In this document: positions 47,221-55,565 of the stretch, in pieces
Position numbering within the stretch: the first letter of the stretch is position 1
Layout: the number at the start of each line of letters is the position of its first letter
Notes under the pieces: generated by a model
Database searches by the model: none
Seen by the model: the letters and a program-made list of their open reading frames with translations, nothing else
Told to the model about the DNA's origin: nothing
Source of the DNA: Clavibacter michiganensis
Lineage (GTDB): Bacteria; Actinomycetota; Actinomycetes; Actinomycetales; Microbacteriaceae
Reading direction: 5' to 3'
DNA: 64,000 nucleotides
Assembly (NCBI RefSeq): GCF_002151125.1
Contig: NZ_MDJZ01000005.1
Span: 372,001-436,000 of the forward strand
Translations under genes and position numbers: made by a program

Positions 47221-48243
47221 TCAGGAGGAGGGCGGCCCGGTGGAGGCGCGGACGACCAGCTCCGGCGTGATGGTGCCCCGGTACGTGTCCCCGGTCCCGC
47301 CCATGCCGTCGAGCAGGAGCGCGACGCAGCGGCGGCCGACCTCGGCGAAGTCCTGCCGGACGGTCGTGAGCGGAGGCCAGAAGTGCGCGGCCTCCGGGAT
47401 GTCGTCGAAGCCGACGATGCTGACGTCGCGCGGCACCTCGAGACCCGCGTCGCGCACGGCGTGGATGAGGCCGAGGGCCATCTGGTCGTTGCTGGAGAAG
47501 ATCGCGGTGAAGTCGCGGAGGCGGAGCATCTCGCGGCCCGCGTAGAAGCCGAACTCGGCCGTCCAGTCGCCGAGGATGGGCGCGGTCGTGGGCACGTCGG
47601 CGGCCGACATGGCGTCGAGGAAGCCGCGCATCCGCGCCTCCGCCTCGATCCAGTCCTGCGGGCCGGCGAGGTGGTAGATGTCGCGGTGGCCGAGGTCGAG
47701 CAGGTGCCGCGTGGCGAGGCGCGCGCCCGCGATCTGGTCCACGGAGAGGGCGTGCGCGTCACCGCGCCCGTCGCTCTGCATGGTCACGTAGGGGACGTCG
47801 AGCGACATGCTCGCGATCACCTCGCGCACCCGCACCTGCGGCGCGACCACCACGAGCCCCTCGACGGCCTGGTCGACCAGGTGCCCGAGCGCGACCTGGA
47901 TCGCCGCCTCGTCGGACGAGGGCAGGTTCGTGGTGGTGACCAGGTACCCGGCCTCGCGGGCGGCCGCCTCGATCGCCGCGATGGACGACGCCGGTCCGTA
48001 CTGGGAGCTCTGCGCGGTGAGCACGCCGATGGTGCGCGAGCGGCTGGTGACGAGGGCGCGGGCCGCGCGGTTCGGGCGGTACTGCACCTGCTCCATGACG
48101 TCGAGCACGCGCTGGCGGGTCTCCGCGCGGAGCGACGGCGAGTCGTTGAGCACGCGCGAGACGGTCTGGTGCGAGACCCCGGCGAGGCGCGCGACGTCGC
48201 GGATGCTGGGCGCCCGGCCGCGTGGCGTCTCCGTCGTCATCAC
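47221..48243 (-). CDS. araR: LacI family regulator of arabinose genes (AraR-like)
   Basis: A 340-residue repressor: helix-turn-helix SIRDVARLAGVSHQTVSRVL (about residues 13-32), hinge YRPNRAARALVTSRS, then the sugar-binding-like effector domain. Start is GTG at 48243 or the adjacent ATG at 48240; GGAG lies nine bases before the GTG. It is on the same strand just before araB. A repeated TGTCACA-type operator lies in its own upstream region and a matching palindrome at the araB promoter, so it most likely represses itself and the ara operon until arabinose binds. The name is by context; it is not of the GntR-type Bacillus AraR. Confidence 0.9.
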   Translation of the reverse strand: MMTTETPRGRAPSIRDVARLAGVSHQTVSRVLNDSPSLRAETRQRVLDVMEQVQYRPNRAARALVTSRSRTIGVLTAQSSQYGPASSIAAIEAAAREAGYLVTTTNLPSSDEAAIQVALGHLVDQAVEGLVVVAPQVRVREVIASMSLDVPYVTMQSDGRGDAHALSVDQIAGARLATRHLLDLGHRDIYHLAGPQDWIEAEARMRGFLDAMSAADVPTTAPILGDWTAEFGFYAGREMLRLRDFTAIFSSNDQMALGLIHAVRDAGLEVPRDVSIVGFDDIPEAAHFWPPLTTVRQDFAEVGRRCVALLLDGMGGTGDTYRGTITPELVVRASTGPPSS

Positions 48244-48293
48244 CGACCCCGTCTCCGTCCGGGCCTCGACCCGGCTGCGCCTCCTGGCGCAGG

Positions 48294-48321
48294 TGTCACA
48301 TTGTCACATGTGACTGTCACA
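48294..48321. promoter_or_regulatory. Operator cluster before the araR-like gene
   Basis: A perfect 12-bp palindrome GTCACATGTGAC (48303-48314) is flanked on each side by another TGTCACA half-site (48294-48300 and 48315-48321). The TGTCACA/TGTGACA words match the arms of the araB operator. The region also lies between araR and the divergent RNase H gene. Confidence 0.75.
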
Positions 48322-48419
48322 CGCCGCATGGGAAAGGGATCCACGCGCCCGGGACGGCGGGCGCCGGGGGCGGGACGGCTGCGGCAGACTGGTCGTCCAC
48401 CCGACGAGAGGCACCACCT

Positions 48420-49166
48420 GTGACGATCACCGCCGCGGCAGACGGATCCGCGCTCGGCAACCCCGGACCCGCCGGCTGGGCCTGGTACGTCGACGACGAG
48501 CACTGGGCCGCGGGCGGATGGGCGCACGCGACCAACAACCAGGGCGAGCTGAAGGCCGTGCTCGAGCTGTTCCGCGCCACCGCGCACCTCGACGACGACC
48601 TGCTCGTCCTCTGCGACAGCCAGTACGTCATCAACTCGGTGACCAAGTGGATGCCCGGATGGAAGCGCAAGGGCTGGCGGAAGGGCGACGGCAAGCCGGT
48701 GCTCAACGTCGAGCTGCTGAAGGAGATCGACGCGGAGATCCAGGGACGGCGCTACCGGTTCGAGTGGGTCAAGGGCCACGCGAACCACCCGCTCAACGAG
48801 GCCGCGGACGTGCGGGCGCGCGCGGTGGCCACGGCGTTCCAGGGGCGCAGCGCGATCCCCGAGGGGCCGGGCTGGGCGGGCCGCGGCCCCGACGCCGCGG
48901 ACGACAGGACGGAGACGGCCGCCGTCGAGGCCGACGCCGAGCTGGCGGCCGATCCCGTGATCGCGGCCGCGGAGGAGATGGAGGCCGAGGCCCCGGCGCA
49001 GCCGGGCCTGTTCGACTTCGACGCGTTCGACGAGGAGATCGCCCCCGAGCCCGGGGACACGACCCTCACCATCGCGCTCGACCGCGACGCGATGACGCGC
49101 CTCGCCGCCCACGCGCGCGAGCGCGGCGTGAGCGTCGACGAGGCCGTGCGCGAGCTGCTGCCCTGA
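48420..49166 (+). CDS. rnhA: Ribonuclease HI with C-terminal extension
   Basis: Cleaves RNA in RNA-DNA hybrids. The N-terminal 135 residues are the RNase H fold: Asp8 in AADGSALGNPGPAGW, Glu43 in NNQGELKAV, Asp66 in LLVLCDSQYV, His120 in WVKGHANHPLNE and Asp130 in AADVRARA, i.e. the full catalytic set. The 248-residue length exceeds the usual 150 because of an acidic Glu/Ala-rich linker (about 145-205) and a final TTLTIALDRDAMTRLAAHAR plus ERGVSVDEAV, which looks like a small ribbon-helix-helix-type segment. Start GTG at 48420. Stand-alone gene ended by a hairpin. Confidence 0.9.
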   Translation: MTITAAADGSALGNPGPAGWAWYVDDEHWAAGGWAHATNNQGELKAVLELFRATAHLDDDLLVLCDSQYVINSVTKWMPGWKRKGWRKGDGKPVLNVELLKEIDAEIQGRRYRFEWVKGHANHPLNEAADVRARAVATAFQGRSAIPEGPGWAGRGPDAADDRTETAAVEADAELAADPVIAAAEEMEAEAPAQPGLFDFDAFDEEIAPEPGDTTLTIALDRDAMTRLAAHARERGVSVDEAVRELLP

Positions 49167-49174
49167 GGCCCGCT

Positions 49175-49199
49175 CGGCCCCGCCGGGGAGGCGGGGCCG
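49175..49199. terminator. Bidirectional terminator between rnhA and metB
   Basis: CGGCCCCGCC (49175-49184) pairs with GGCGGGGCCG (49190-49199), five-base loop, in the 40-base gap between convergent genes. Confidence 0.75.
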
Positions 49200-49206
49200 T
49201 CCGCGC

Positions 49207-50379
49207 CTAGTGCTTGCCCTGCTTGAGGGCCTTGCCGAGCGCGCGCTCGAGGTCGACCACGAGGTCCTCGACGGACTCGATGCCCACCGACAGGCGCACC
49301 AGGTCGTCCGGCACCTCGAGCGGCGTGCCCTTGACGGACGCGTGGGTCATCTCGGACGGGTAGCTGATGAGCGACTCGACGCCGCCGAGCGACTCCGCGA
49401 GCTGGAACACGCGGGTGCCCTCGACCACGCGGCGCGCGGCCTTCGCTCCCCCGCGCACCTGGAACGAGATCATGCCGCCGAAGCCCGTCATCTGGGCCTT
49501 GGCGATGTCGTGACCCGGGTGCTCCGGCAGGCCCGGGTAGTGCACGGCCGTGACGTCGGGGTGCTGCTGGAGGAACGACGCGATCTCCTCCGCGTTGGCG
49601 GAGTGGCGCTCGACGCGGACGGCGAGCGTCTTGATCCCGCGGGTGGTGAGCCAGGCGTCCATCGGGCCGGAGACGGCGCCGACGGCGAACTGCAGGAAGC
49701 CGACCTTCTCGGCGAGCGCGTCGTCGTCGAGGATCACGGCGCCGCCGAGCACGTCGGAGTGGCCGCCGAGGTACTTGGTGGTCGAGTGCACGACGACGTC
49801 CGCGCCGAGCGTGAGCGGCTGCTGGAGGTACGGCGACGCGAACGTGTTGTCGACGACGACCGTGGCCCCGGCCGCGTGGCCGAGGTCGGCGAGCGCGCGG
49901 ATGTCGCTGATCTTCATCAGCGGGTTGCTGGGCGTCTCGACCCAGAGGACCTTCGCGGGGCCGGATCCGAGCACGCGCTCGACCGCGGCGAGGTCGCTCA
50001 TGTCGACGGTCTCGACGACGATCCCCCAGTCGCCGAGCACGCGCGTGAGGAGGCGGTAGGTGCCGCCGTACACGTCGTCGCTCAGGACGATGCGGTCTCC
50101 GGGGCGCGTGATGGCGCGGAGGAGCGTGTCCTCGGCCGCGAGTCCCGACGCGAACGAGAAGGCGTGCTTCCCCCGCTCGAGCGAGGCGAGCAGCTCCTGC
50201 AGGCCGGTCCGGGTCGGGTTCGCGCTCCGCGCGTACTCGTAGCCGCCGCGGAGCCCGCCGATGCCGTCCTGCACGAAGGTGCTCGTGAGGTACAGCGGCG
50301 GGATGACGGCGCCCGTGGTGGGATCCGGGTCCTGGCCGGCGTGGATCGCGCGGGTGTCGAAGTCGTGCTTGTCGCTCAC
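49207..50379 (-). CDS. metB: Cystathionine gamma-synthase (or gamma-lyase)
   Basis: A 390-residue Cys/Met-metabolism PLP enzyme. Features: FDTRAIHAGQDPDPTTGAVI start, YEYARSANPTRTGLQELLAS, PLP Lys in HSTTKYLGGHSDVLGG, and C-terminal SLGGVESLISYPSEMTHASV. It condenses O-acyl-homoserine with cysteine, or cleaves cystathionine to cysteine; sequence alone does not separate these. Directly following a cystathionine beta-synthase gene favours the homocysteine-to-cysteine direction, so gamma-lyase activity is likely in vivo. GTG start at 50379. Confidence 0.92.
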   Translation of the reverse strand: MSDKHDFDTRAIHAGQDPDPTTGAVIPPLYLTSTFVQDGIGGLRGGYEYARSANPTRTGLQELLASLERGKHAFSFASGLAAEDTLLRAITRPGDRIVLSDDVYGGTYRLLTRVLGDWGIVVETVDMSDLAAVERVLGSGPAKVLWVETPSNPLMKISDIRALADLGHAAGATVVVDNTFASPYLQQPLTLGADVVVHSTTKYLGGHSDVLGGAVILDDDALAEKVGFLQFAVGAVSGPMDAWLTTRGIKTLAVRVERHSANAEEIASFLQQHPDVTAVHYPGLPEHPGHDIAKAQMTGFGGMISFQVRGGAKAARRVVEGTRVFQLAESLGGVESLISYPSEMTHASVKGTPLEVPDDLVRLSVGIESVEDLVVDLERALGKALKQGKH

Positions 50380-50431
50380 GGTGCTCGTCTCTGTGGTCGG
50401 GGGATGCGCGGGTCGGGGAGCCGGCCGGCGA

Positions 50432-51796
50432 TCAGTCGGTGAGGTAGGTGAGGAGGTCGTGCCGCGTCAGCACGCCCACGGGCTTGCCGCCGTCGCTCAC
50501 CATCAGGGCGTCGGCGGATCCGAGCGCGGTCCACGCGTCCGGCACGGTCTCGTTCACGCCGATGAGCCCGAACGCCGCTCCCGTGAACGGGCCGACCCGG
50601 TCGGTCAGCTGCGCGCGGCCGCTGAAGACGAGCTCCAGGAGGCTGCGCTCGTCGACCGCGCCGGCGACCTCGCCCATGACGACGGGCGGCTCGGCCGAGA
50701 GGACGGGGAGCTGCGACACGTCGTACTCGGTCATGATGCGGATCGCGTCGCGGATGGTGTCGCTCGGGTGCGCGTGCACGAGGTCGGGGAGGCTGCCGGT
50801 CTTCGCGCTCATCACGTCGGCGACCGTGCGCTGGCCGTTGACGCGGGCGAAGCCGTAGGACTGCATCCACTTCTCGTTGAAGATCTTGCCGAGGTAGCCG
50901 CGGCCGCCGTCGGGCAGGAGGATCACCATCACGTCGTCCGGGCCCAGGTGCTTCGCCGCCTTGAGCGCGGAGACCACGGCCATGCCGCTGGATCCGCCGA
51001 CGAGCAGGCCCTCCTCGCGGGCGAGCCGCAGGGTCATGTCGAAGGACTCCTGGTCGCTCGAGGCGATGACCTCGTCGACCACGTCGGGGTCGTACGCCGC
51101 CGGCCAGAAGTCCTCGCCCACGCCCTCGACGAGGTAGGGGCGACCGGTGCCGCCGGAGTAGACGGATCCCTCGGGATCGGCGCCGATGATGCGGACGCGC
51201 CCCTCGGAGACCTCCTTGAGGTACCGCCCGACGCCGCTGATGGTGCCGCCGGTGCCGACGCCCGCGACGAAGTGCGTGATCTCCCCCTCCGTGTCGCGCC
51301 AGATCTCGGGACCCGTGGTCTCGTAGTGGCTGAGCGGCCCGTTGGGGTTGGAGTACTGGTCGGGCTTGAAGGCGCCGGGGATCTCGCGGGCGAGCCGGTC
51401 GCTCACCGAGTAGTAGGAGTCGGGGTGGTCGGGCGCGACCGAGGTCGGCGTCACCACGATCTCCGCGCCGTACGCCGTGAGCACGTTCCGCTTGTCCTCG
51501 CCGACCTTGTCCGGCAGCACGAACACGCAGCGGTAGCCGCGCTGCTGCGCCACGAGCGCGAGCCCGACGCCCGTGTTGCCCGAGGTCGGCTCGACGATGG
51601 TGCCGCCGGGCTGCAGCTTCCCGTCGCGCTCGGCCGCGTCGATGATGCGCGTGGCGATGCGGTCCTTGGCGCTGCCGCCGGGGTTCAGGTACTCGACCTT
51701 CACCAGCACGGTCGCCGAGATGCCCTCGACCACCCGGTTCAGCTTGACGAGCGGGGTGTTCCCGATGAGGTCGAGGATCGTGTCGGCGTACTTCAC
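50432..51796 (-). CDS. cbs: Cystathionine beta-synthase
   Basis: Condenses serine (or O-acetylserine) with homocysteine to cystathionine. The 454-residue product has a fold-type II PLP catalytic domain with Lys in LNPGGSAKDRIA (about residues 39-50) and PTSGNTGVGLALVA, followed by two CBS regulatory domains (about 335-454: VADVMSAKTGSLPDLVHAHP and VGVLTRHDLLTYLTD). No N-terminal haem region, unlike the human enzyme. GTG at 51796 has GGGAG upstream. Forms a two-gene transsulfuration unit with metB (52-base gap). Confidence 0.94.
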   Translation of the reverse strand: MKYADTILDLIGNTPLVKLNRVVEGISATVLVKVEYLNPGGSAKDRIATRIIDAAERDGKLQPGGTIVEPTSGNTGVGLALVAQQRGYRCVFVLPDKVGEDKRNVLTAYGAEIVVTPTSVAPDHPDSYYSVSDRLAREIPGAFKPDQYSNPNGPLSHYETTGPEIWRDTEGEITHFVAGVGTGGTISGVGRYLKEVSEGRVRIIGADPEGSVYSGGTGRPYLVEGVGEDFWPAAYDPDVVDEVIASSDQESFDMTLRLAREEGLLVGGSSGMAVVSALKAAKHLGPDDVMVILLPDGGRGYLGKIFNEKWMQSYGFARVNGQRTVADVMSAKTGSLPDLVHAHPSDTIRDAIRIMTEYDVSQLPVLSAEPPVVMGEVAGAVDERSLLELVFSGRAQLTDRVGPFTGAAFGLIGVNETVPDAWTALGSADALMVSDGGKPVGVLTRHDLLTYLTD

Positions 51797-51966
51797 GTGT
51801 GGTGGTGCTCCCGGGTATGAGGTGTGCGGTCCGGAGGGCCCCGCCCATCCAGCATAGGCGCGGCCGTCCAGCGTGTTACGGGACCTCGGCGGCTCGCGCG
51901 GGCAGGGTGCGCCCAGGCCGGGCCGATACCCTAATGGCACATTCCCCCAGCAGAGAAGGACCCTCC

Positions 51967-52710
51967 GTGGCGCGACGCGACGACACCACGCCCTCCGGCG
52001 ACCAGAGCGGACGGCCCGTCCCGCCGACCGCCAAGCAGGCCCAGAAGGACCTCACGGTCAAGCAGCAGCGCGAGGCCCGCCGCGCCGAGAAGGTGGCGGC
52101 CCTCAAGAAGCAGCAGGACCGCGCGCGCCGCAACCGGCTCATCGGCATCATCACGGCGTCCGTGGCCGCCGTCGCGGTCGTCGCCATCGTGATCAGCGTG
52201 GTGGTCTCCAGCGGCACCCCGAAGCAGGACCCGGACGACATCTCCATCCAGGGCCTGCAGACGTGGGACTCGCTCCCCAGCACGCACGTGCAGGGCACGG
52301 TCGACTACGCCGCCAAGTACGACGGCATGAGCCCGCCCGCCGGCGGCGAGCACAACGCCATGTGGCTCAACTGCGGCGTCTACGACCAGCCGCAACCCAA
52401 CGAGAACGCGGTCCACGACCTCGAGCACGGCGCCGTGTGGATCACCTACGACGCCGCGCAGGTCACGGGCGACGACCTGTCGAACCTGCAGAAGTACGCG
52501 GAGTCGTTCGGCGGCTACGTCACCATGTCGCCGTACGAGGGCCTCGACGCCCCCATCGCGCTGTCCGCGTGGGGCGCGCAGGTCAAGGTCGACTCCGTGG
52601 ACGACCAGCGCATCAAGGACTTCATGGCGAAGTACTGGAAGAGCCCGAACGCCCCCGAGGCCGGCGCCGCGTGCACCGGCGCCCTCGAGGGCGAGGGACG
52701 GGTCGGCTGA
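51967..52710 (+). CDS. DUF3105 family membrane-anchored protein
   Basis: A 247-residue protein with a highly charged N-terminus (Lys/Arg/Gln-rich, probably coiled, about 20-55), one transmembrane helix (about 58-82, LIGIITASVAAVAVVAIVIS) and an extracytoplasmic DUF3105 domain with HNAMWLNCGVYDQP and VHDLEHGAVWITYD; the conserved His, Cys and Glu residues look like metal ligands. GTG at 51967 has AAGGA six bases upstream. Only two bases separate it from the DUF305 gene, so both act together outside the membrane. Function unknown, possibly metal handling. Confidence 0.86.
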   Translation: MARRDDTTPSGDQSGRPVPPTAKQAQKDLTVKQQREARRAEKVAALKKQQDRARRNRLIGIITASVAAVAVVAIVISVVVSSGTPKQDPDDISIQGLQTWDSLPSTHVQGTVDYAAKYDGMSPPAGGEHNAMWLNCGVYDQPQPNENAVHDLEHGAVWITYDAAQVTGDDLSNLQKYAESFGGYVTMSPYEGLDAPIALSAWGAQVKVDSVDDQRIKDFMAKYWKSPNAPEAGAACTGALEGEGRVG

Positions 52711-52712
52711 CC

Positions 52713-53486
52713 GTGACCGACCGCGGCACCGACGCGTCCGACCGCTCCGACCGGGCGGAGGGCGACGTCGTCGTCGACCACGTCCCGGACGACGACATCC
52801 GCGAGGAGGAGCTCGAGGGCCTCGTCGCGCACGGCGAGGAGAGGCGCGCCCGGGGACGGCGGATCCGCATCGGCATCGCCGCCGGCATCGTGGCGGTCGC
52901 GCTCGTGGTCGCCGGGCTGCTCGTCGGCCGCGTCACCGCGCCCGTGTCGGCGCTGACGCCCAGCACGAACAGCGCGGAGGCGGGGTTCTCGCGCGACATG
53001 CAGGTGCACCACGAGCAGGCCGTGCAGATGTCGCTCATGATCATCGACCGCACGGACGACCCCGAGGTCAAGCTCATCGCGCAGGACATCGCCCAGGCGC
53101 AGGCCCAGCAGGCCGGCCAGATGTACGCGTTCCTCACCTCGTGGGGCCTCGACCAGGCGCCGTCGCAGCCGCGCATGACGTGGATGACGCTGCCCACGCT
53201 CGACGGCGGCACCGACCACTCGTCCATGGACATGACGCCGGGCGCCACCATGCCGGGCCTCGCGTCGCAGGCCGACCTCGAGGAGCTGCAGGGCCTCACG
53301 GGCGTCGAGGCCGAGAGGAAGTACCTCACGCTGATGATCGCCCACCACCGCGGCGGCGTCGAGATGGCCCAGGCCCTCCTCGACCGCTCGCGGAACCCCC
53401 TGGTCACGAACCTCGCCAGCGGCATGGTGATGATCCAGGACAAGGAGATCCTCTACATGCAGCAGCTGCTGGACGCCCGGTCCTGA
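52713..53486 (+). CDS. DUF305 family membrane-anchored protein
   Basis: A 257-residue protein with an acidic N-terminus, a single transmembrane helix (about 50-72, RIGIAAGIVAVALVVAGLLV) and an extracytoplasmic helical DUF305 domain. The paired motifs MQVHHEQAVQMSLMIID and MIAHHRGGVEMAQALL are the His/Met-rich signature of this ferritin-like family, which is linked with copper resistance in several bacteria. A Met-rich patch, DHSSMDMTPGATMPG, lies between. GTG at 52713 follows the DUF3105 stop by two bases. Copper or other metal binding is inferred, not shown. Confidence 0.9.
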   Translation: MTDRGTDASDRSDRAEGDVVVDHVPDDDIREEELEGLVAHGEERRARGRRIRIGIAAGIVAVALVVAGLLVGRVTAPVSALTPSTNSAEAGFSRDMQVHHEQAVQMSLMIIDRTDDPEVKLIAQDIAQAQAQQAGQMYAFLTSWGLDQAPSQPRMTWMTLPTLDGGTDHSSMDMTPGATMPGLASQADLEELQGLTGVEAERKYLTLMIAHHRGGVEMAQALLDRSRNPLVTNLASGMVMIQDKEILYMQQLLDARS

Positions 53487-53498
53487 GCCGCTCCCCCC

Positions 53499-53533
53499 GC
53501 ACCGCCCGTCCGCCTCGCGGGCGGGCGGTGCGT
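53499..53533. terminator. Terminator between DUF305 and ABC exporter genes
   Basis: CGCACCGCCCG (53499-53509) pairs with CGGGCGGTGCG (53523-53533). It lies between convergent genes and can serve both. Confidence 0.72.
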
Positions 53534-53563
53534 CGTCGGGAGGGCCGGTCGCCCGCCCTCGGG

Positions 53564-55453
53564 TCAGGCGGCCGCGGTGCGCTGGTCGCTGTAGAGCCGC
53601 GCGTACTCGCCCCGACGGGCCAGCAGCTCCGCGTGCGTGCCCTGCTCGACGATGCGGCCGGCGACGACCACGAAGATCACGTCGGCGTCCACCACGGTCG
53701 ACAGCCGGTGCGCGATGGCGATCGTGGTCCGGCCGCGCGACGCGGTGTCGAGGGCCTGCTGCACGACGCGCTCCGAGATGGCGTCGAGCGCGCTGGTGGC
53801 CTCATCGAGGATCAGCACGGCCGGGTCCTTGAGCAGCACGCGCGCGATGGCGATGCGCTGCTTCTCGCCGCCGGACAGCCGGTAGCCGCGCTCCCCCACG
53901 AGCGTGTCGTACCCGTCGGGGAACGACTCGATCGTCTGGTGGATGTTGGCCGCCCGCGCCGCCTGCTCGATCTGCTCCTGCGTCGCGCCGGGTCGGGCGT
54001 ACCGCAGGTTCTCGCCGATGGTCGCGTGGAAGAGGTACGTCTCCTGGCTCACGATGCCGATGTTCTCCAGCAGCGACTCCTGCTGCAGGTCGCGCACGTC
54101 CTCGCCCGCGAACACCACGCGCCCGCCGGTCACGTCGTGGAAGCGCGGGATGAGGTACGACACCGTGGTCTTGCCCGCGCCGGACGGCCCCACGAAGGCG
54201 GCGAACTGGCCGGGCTCGATCGCGAACGACATGCCGTCGAGGGTCGGCCGCTCGCCGGGCCGGGTGTCGGGGTAGGAGAAGCGCACGTCGTCGAACGCCA
54301 CGCGCCCGAGCGCGGGGCCGGCCGCCACGGGACGGGCGTCGTGCCGGTCGCGGATGGCGGGCTCGAGGTCGAGGTACTCGAAGATGCGGGCGAACAGCGC
54401 GCCCGAGGTCTGCAGGTCGAGCGCCACGCGCATCAGGCCGATGAGCGGCCACATGAGCCGCGCCTGCACGGTGGTGAACGCGACGATGGTGCCCGCCGTG
54501 ACGCTGACGCCGCCCGTGATGAGGAAGCCCGCGACCACGTAGACGATCGCCGGGATGATCGAGAGGAAGATCTGCACGAGCGCGAAGAACCACTGCCCGC
54601 TCATCTGCTGGCTGACCTGCAGCCGGATCTGCGTGCGGTTCTCGGCCTCGTAGCGCTCGGTCTCCGCGGCCTGCCGGTTGAAGCTCTTCGAGAGCAGGAT
54701 GCCGGACACCGAGAGGGTCTCCTGCGTGATGGCCGTCATGTCCGACAGCGACTCCTGCGTCTTCGACGCGATCCGCGCCCGCACCTGGCCCACGCGGCGC
54801 TGCGCGACCACGAGCACCGGCATCAGGACGACGGCCACGAGGGTGAGCTGCCAGTTGAGCACGAGCATCGCGACGAGGGCCGCGATCACGGTCACGGTGT
54901 TGCCGAGAACGCTCGAGACGGTGTTGGTGAGGACGGCCGCGACGCCGCCGACGTCGTTCTGGAGACGCGACTGGATCACGCCCGTCTTCGTGCGCGTGAA
55001 GAAGCCGAGCTCCATGCTCTGCAGGTGGCGGAACAGGTCGACGCGCATGGACCCCATGACCCGGTTGCCGACCGTCGCCGTGAGGTAGGTCTGCCAGACG
55101 CCGAGGCCCGCGCCCGCGATCCAGATCGCGATCATGATCGCGACGAGCTCGACCAGCACCGGGATGTCGGGGCCGCCGGTCGCCGGGAACAGCCCGCGGT
55201 CGAAGGCCTGCTGCGTGAGGAGCGGCGGCACGACCGTGAGGGCGGCGCCGACCAGCACGAGCGCGATCGTGAGGACGAGCGCCCGGCGGTGCGGGCGGAA
55301 CAGCTCCGCGATCCGGCCGAGCAGGTTCTCGACGCGCGGCGCCTCCGCGTTGGCCTTCCGCTGGGCCTCGGCGTCGGCCGCGCTCACCCGCCCGCGGCGT
55401 CCGCCGCCTCCGCGCATCCCGCCACCCGCGGCGATGTCGCCCATCCTCGTCAT
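53564..55453 (-). CDS. ABC exporter, fused membrane and ATPase domains (ABCB/MsbA type)
   Basis: A 629-residue half-transporter. After a Gly/Arg-rich N-terminus (about 40 residues) come six helices (about 60-345), then the nucleotide-binding domain with Walker A GPSGAGKTT, signature LSGGEKQRIAIAR, Walker B AVLILDEATSALD and H-loop IAIAHRLSTV. It should work as a homodimer, since no second ABC gene is adjacent, exporting a lipid or drug. Start is ambiguous: ATG at 55453 or 55444. The first is chosen because TAAAAT lies seven bases upstream, giving a leaderless mRNA starting at that ATG. Confidence 0.92.
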   Translation of the reverse strand: MTRMGDIAAGGGMRGGGGRRGRVSAADAEAQRKANAEAPRVENLLGRIAELFRPHRRALVLTIALVLVGAALTVVPPLLTQQAFDRGLFPATGGPDIPVLVELVAIMIAIWIAGAGLGVWQTYLTATVGNRVMGSMRVDLFRHLQSMELGFFTRTKTGVIQSRLQNDVGGVAAVLTNTVSSVLGNTVTVIAALVAMLVLNWQLTLVAVVLMPVLVVAQRRVGQVRARIASKTQESLSDMTAITQETLSVSGILLSKSFNRQAAETERYEAENRTQIRLQVSQQMSGQWFFALVQIFLSIIPAIVYVVAGFLITGGVSVTAGTIVAFTTVQARLMWPLIGLMRVALDLQTSGALFARIFEYLDLEPAIRDRHDARPVAAGPALGRVAFDDVRFSYPDTRPGERPTLDGMSFAIEPGQFAAFVGPSGAGKTTVSYLIPRFHDVTGGRVVFAGEDVRDLQQESLLENIGIVSQETYLFHATIGENLRYARPGATQEQIEQAARAANIHQTIESFPDGYDTLVGERGYRLSGGEKQRIAIARVLLKDPAVLILDEATSALDAISERVVQQALDTASRGRTTIAIAHRLSTVVDADVIFVVVAGRIVEQGTHAELLARRGEYARLYSDQRTAAA

Positions 55454-55460
55454 TCCGGCA

Positions 55461-55466
55461 ATTTTA
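55461..55466 (-). promoter_or_regulatory. -10 box of the ABC exporter gene (leaderless start)
   Basis: TAAAAT on the minus strand, a rare AT-rich hexamer here, followed by TGCCGGA and ATG. The start point would be the A of the start codon. Confidence 0.6.
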
Positions 55467-55512
55467 CGCCCGTGGGGGATCGCTCCCGACCACGCTCGCC
55501 CCCGCACGACGA

Positions 55513-55548
55513 CGGCCCGGTCGCCCGCGCGAGCGGACGGCCGGGCCG
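55513..55548 (-). terminator. Terminator of the alpha-glucoside transport operon
   Basis: CGGCCCGG (55513-55520) pairs with CCGGGCCG (55541-55548) with partial pairing in the 20-base loop, 17 bases beyond the permease stop. Confidence 0.55.
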
Positions 55549-55565
55549 GGTGGGACGGGCGCGGA

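Noticed and set aside
50380-51966. SAM or other riboswitch near cbs/metB
   Set aside because: Neither the 52-base cbs-metB gap nor the region before cbs shows conserved riboswitch elements or a leader long enough with a terminator.
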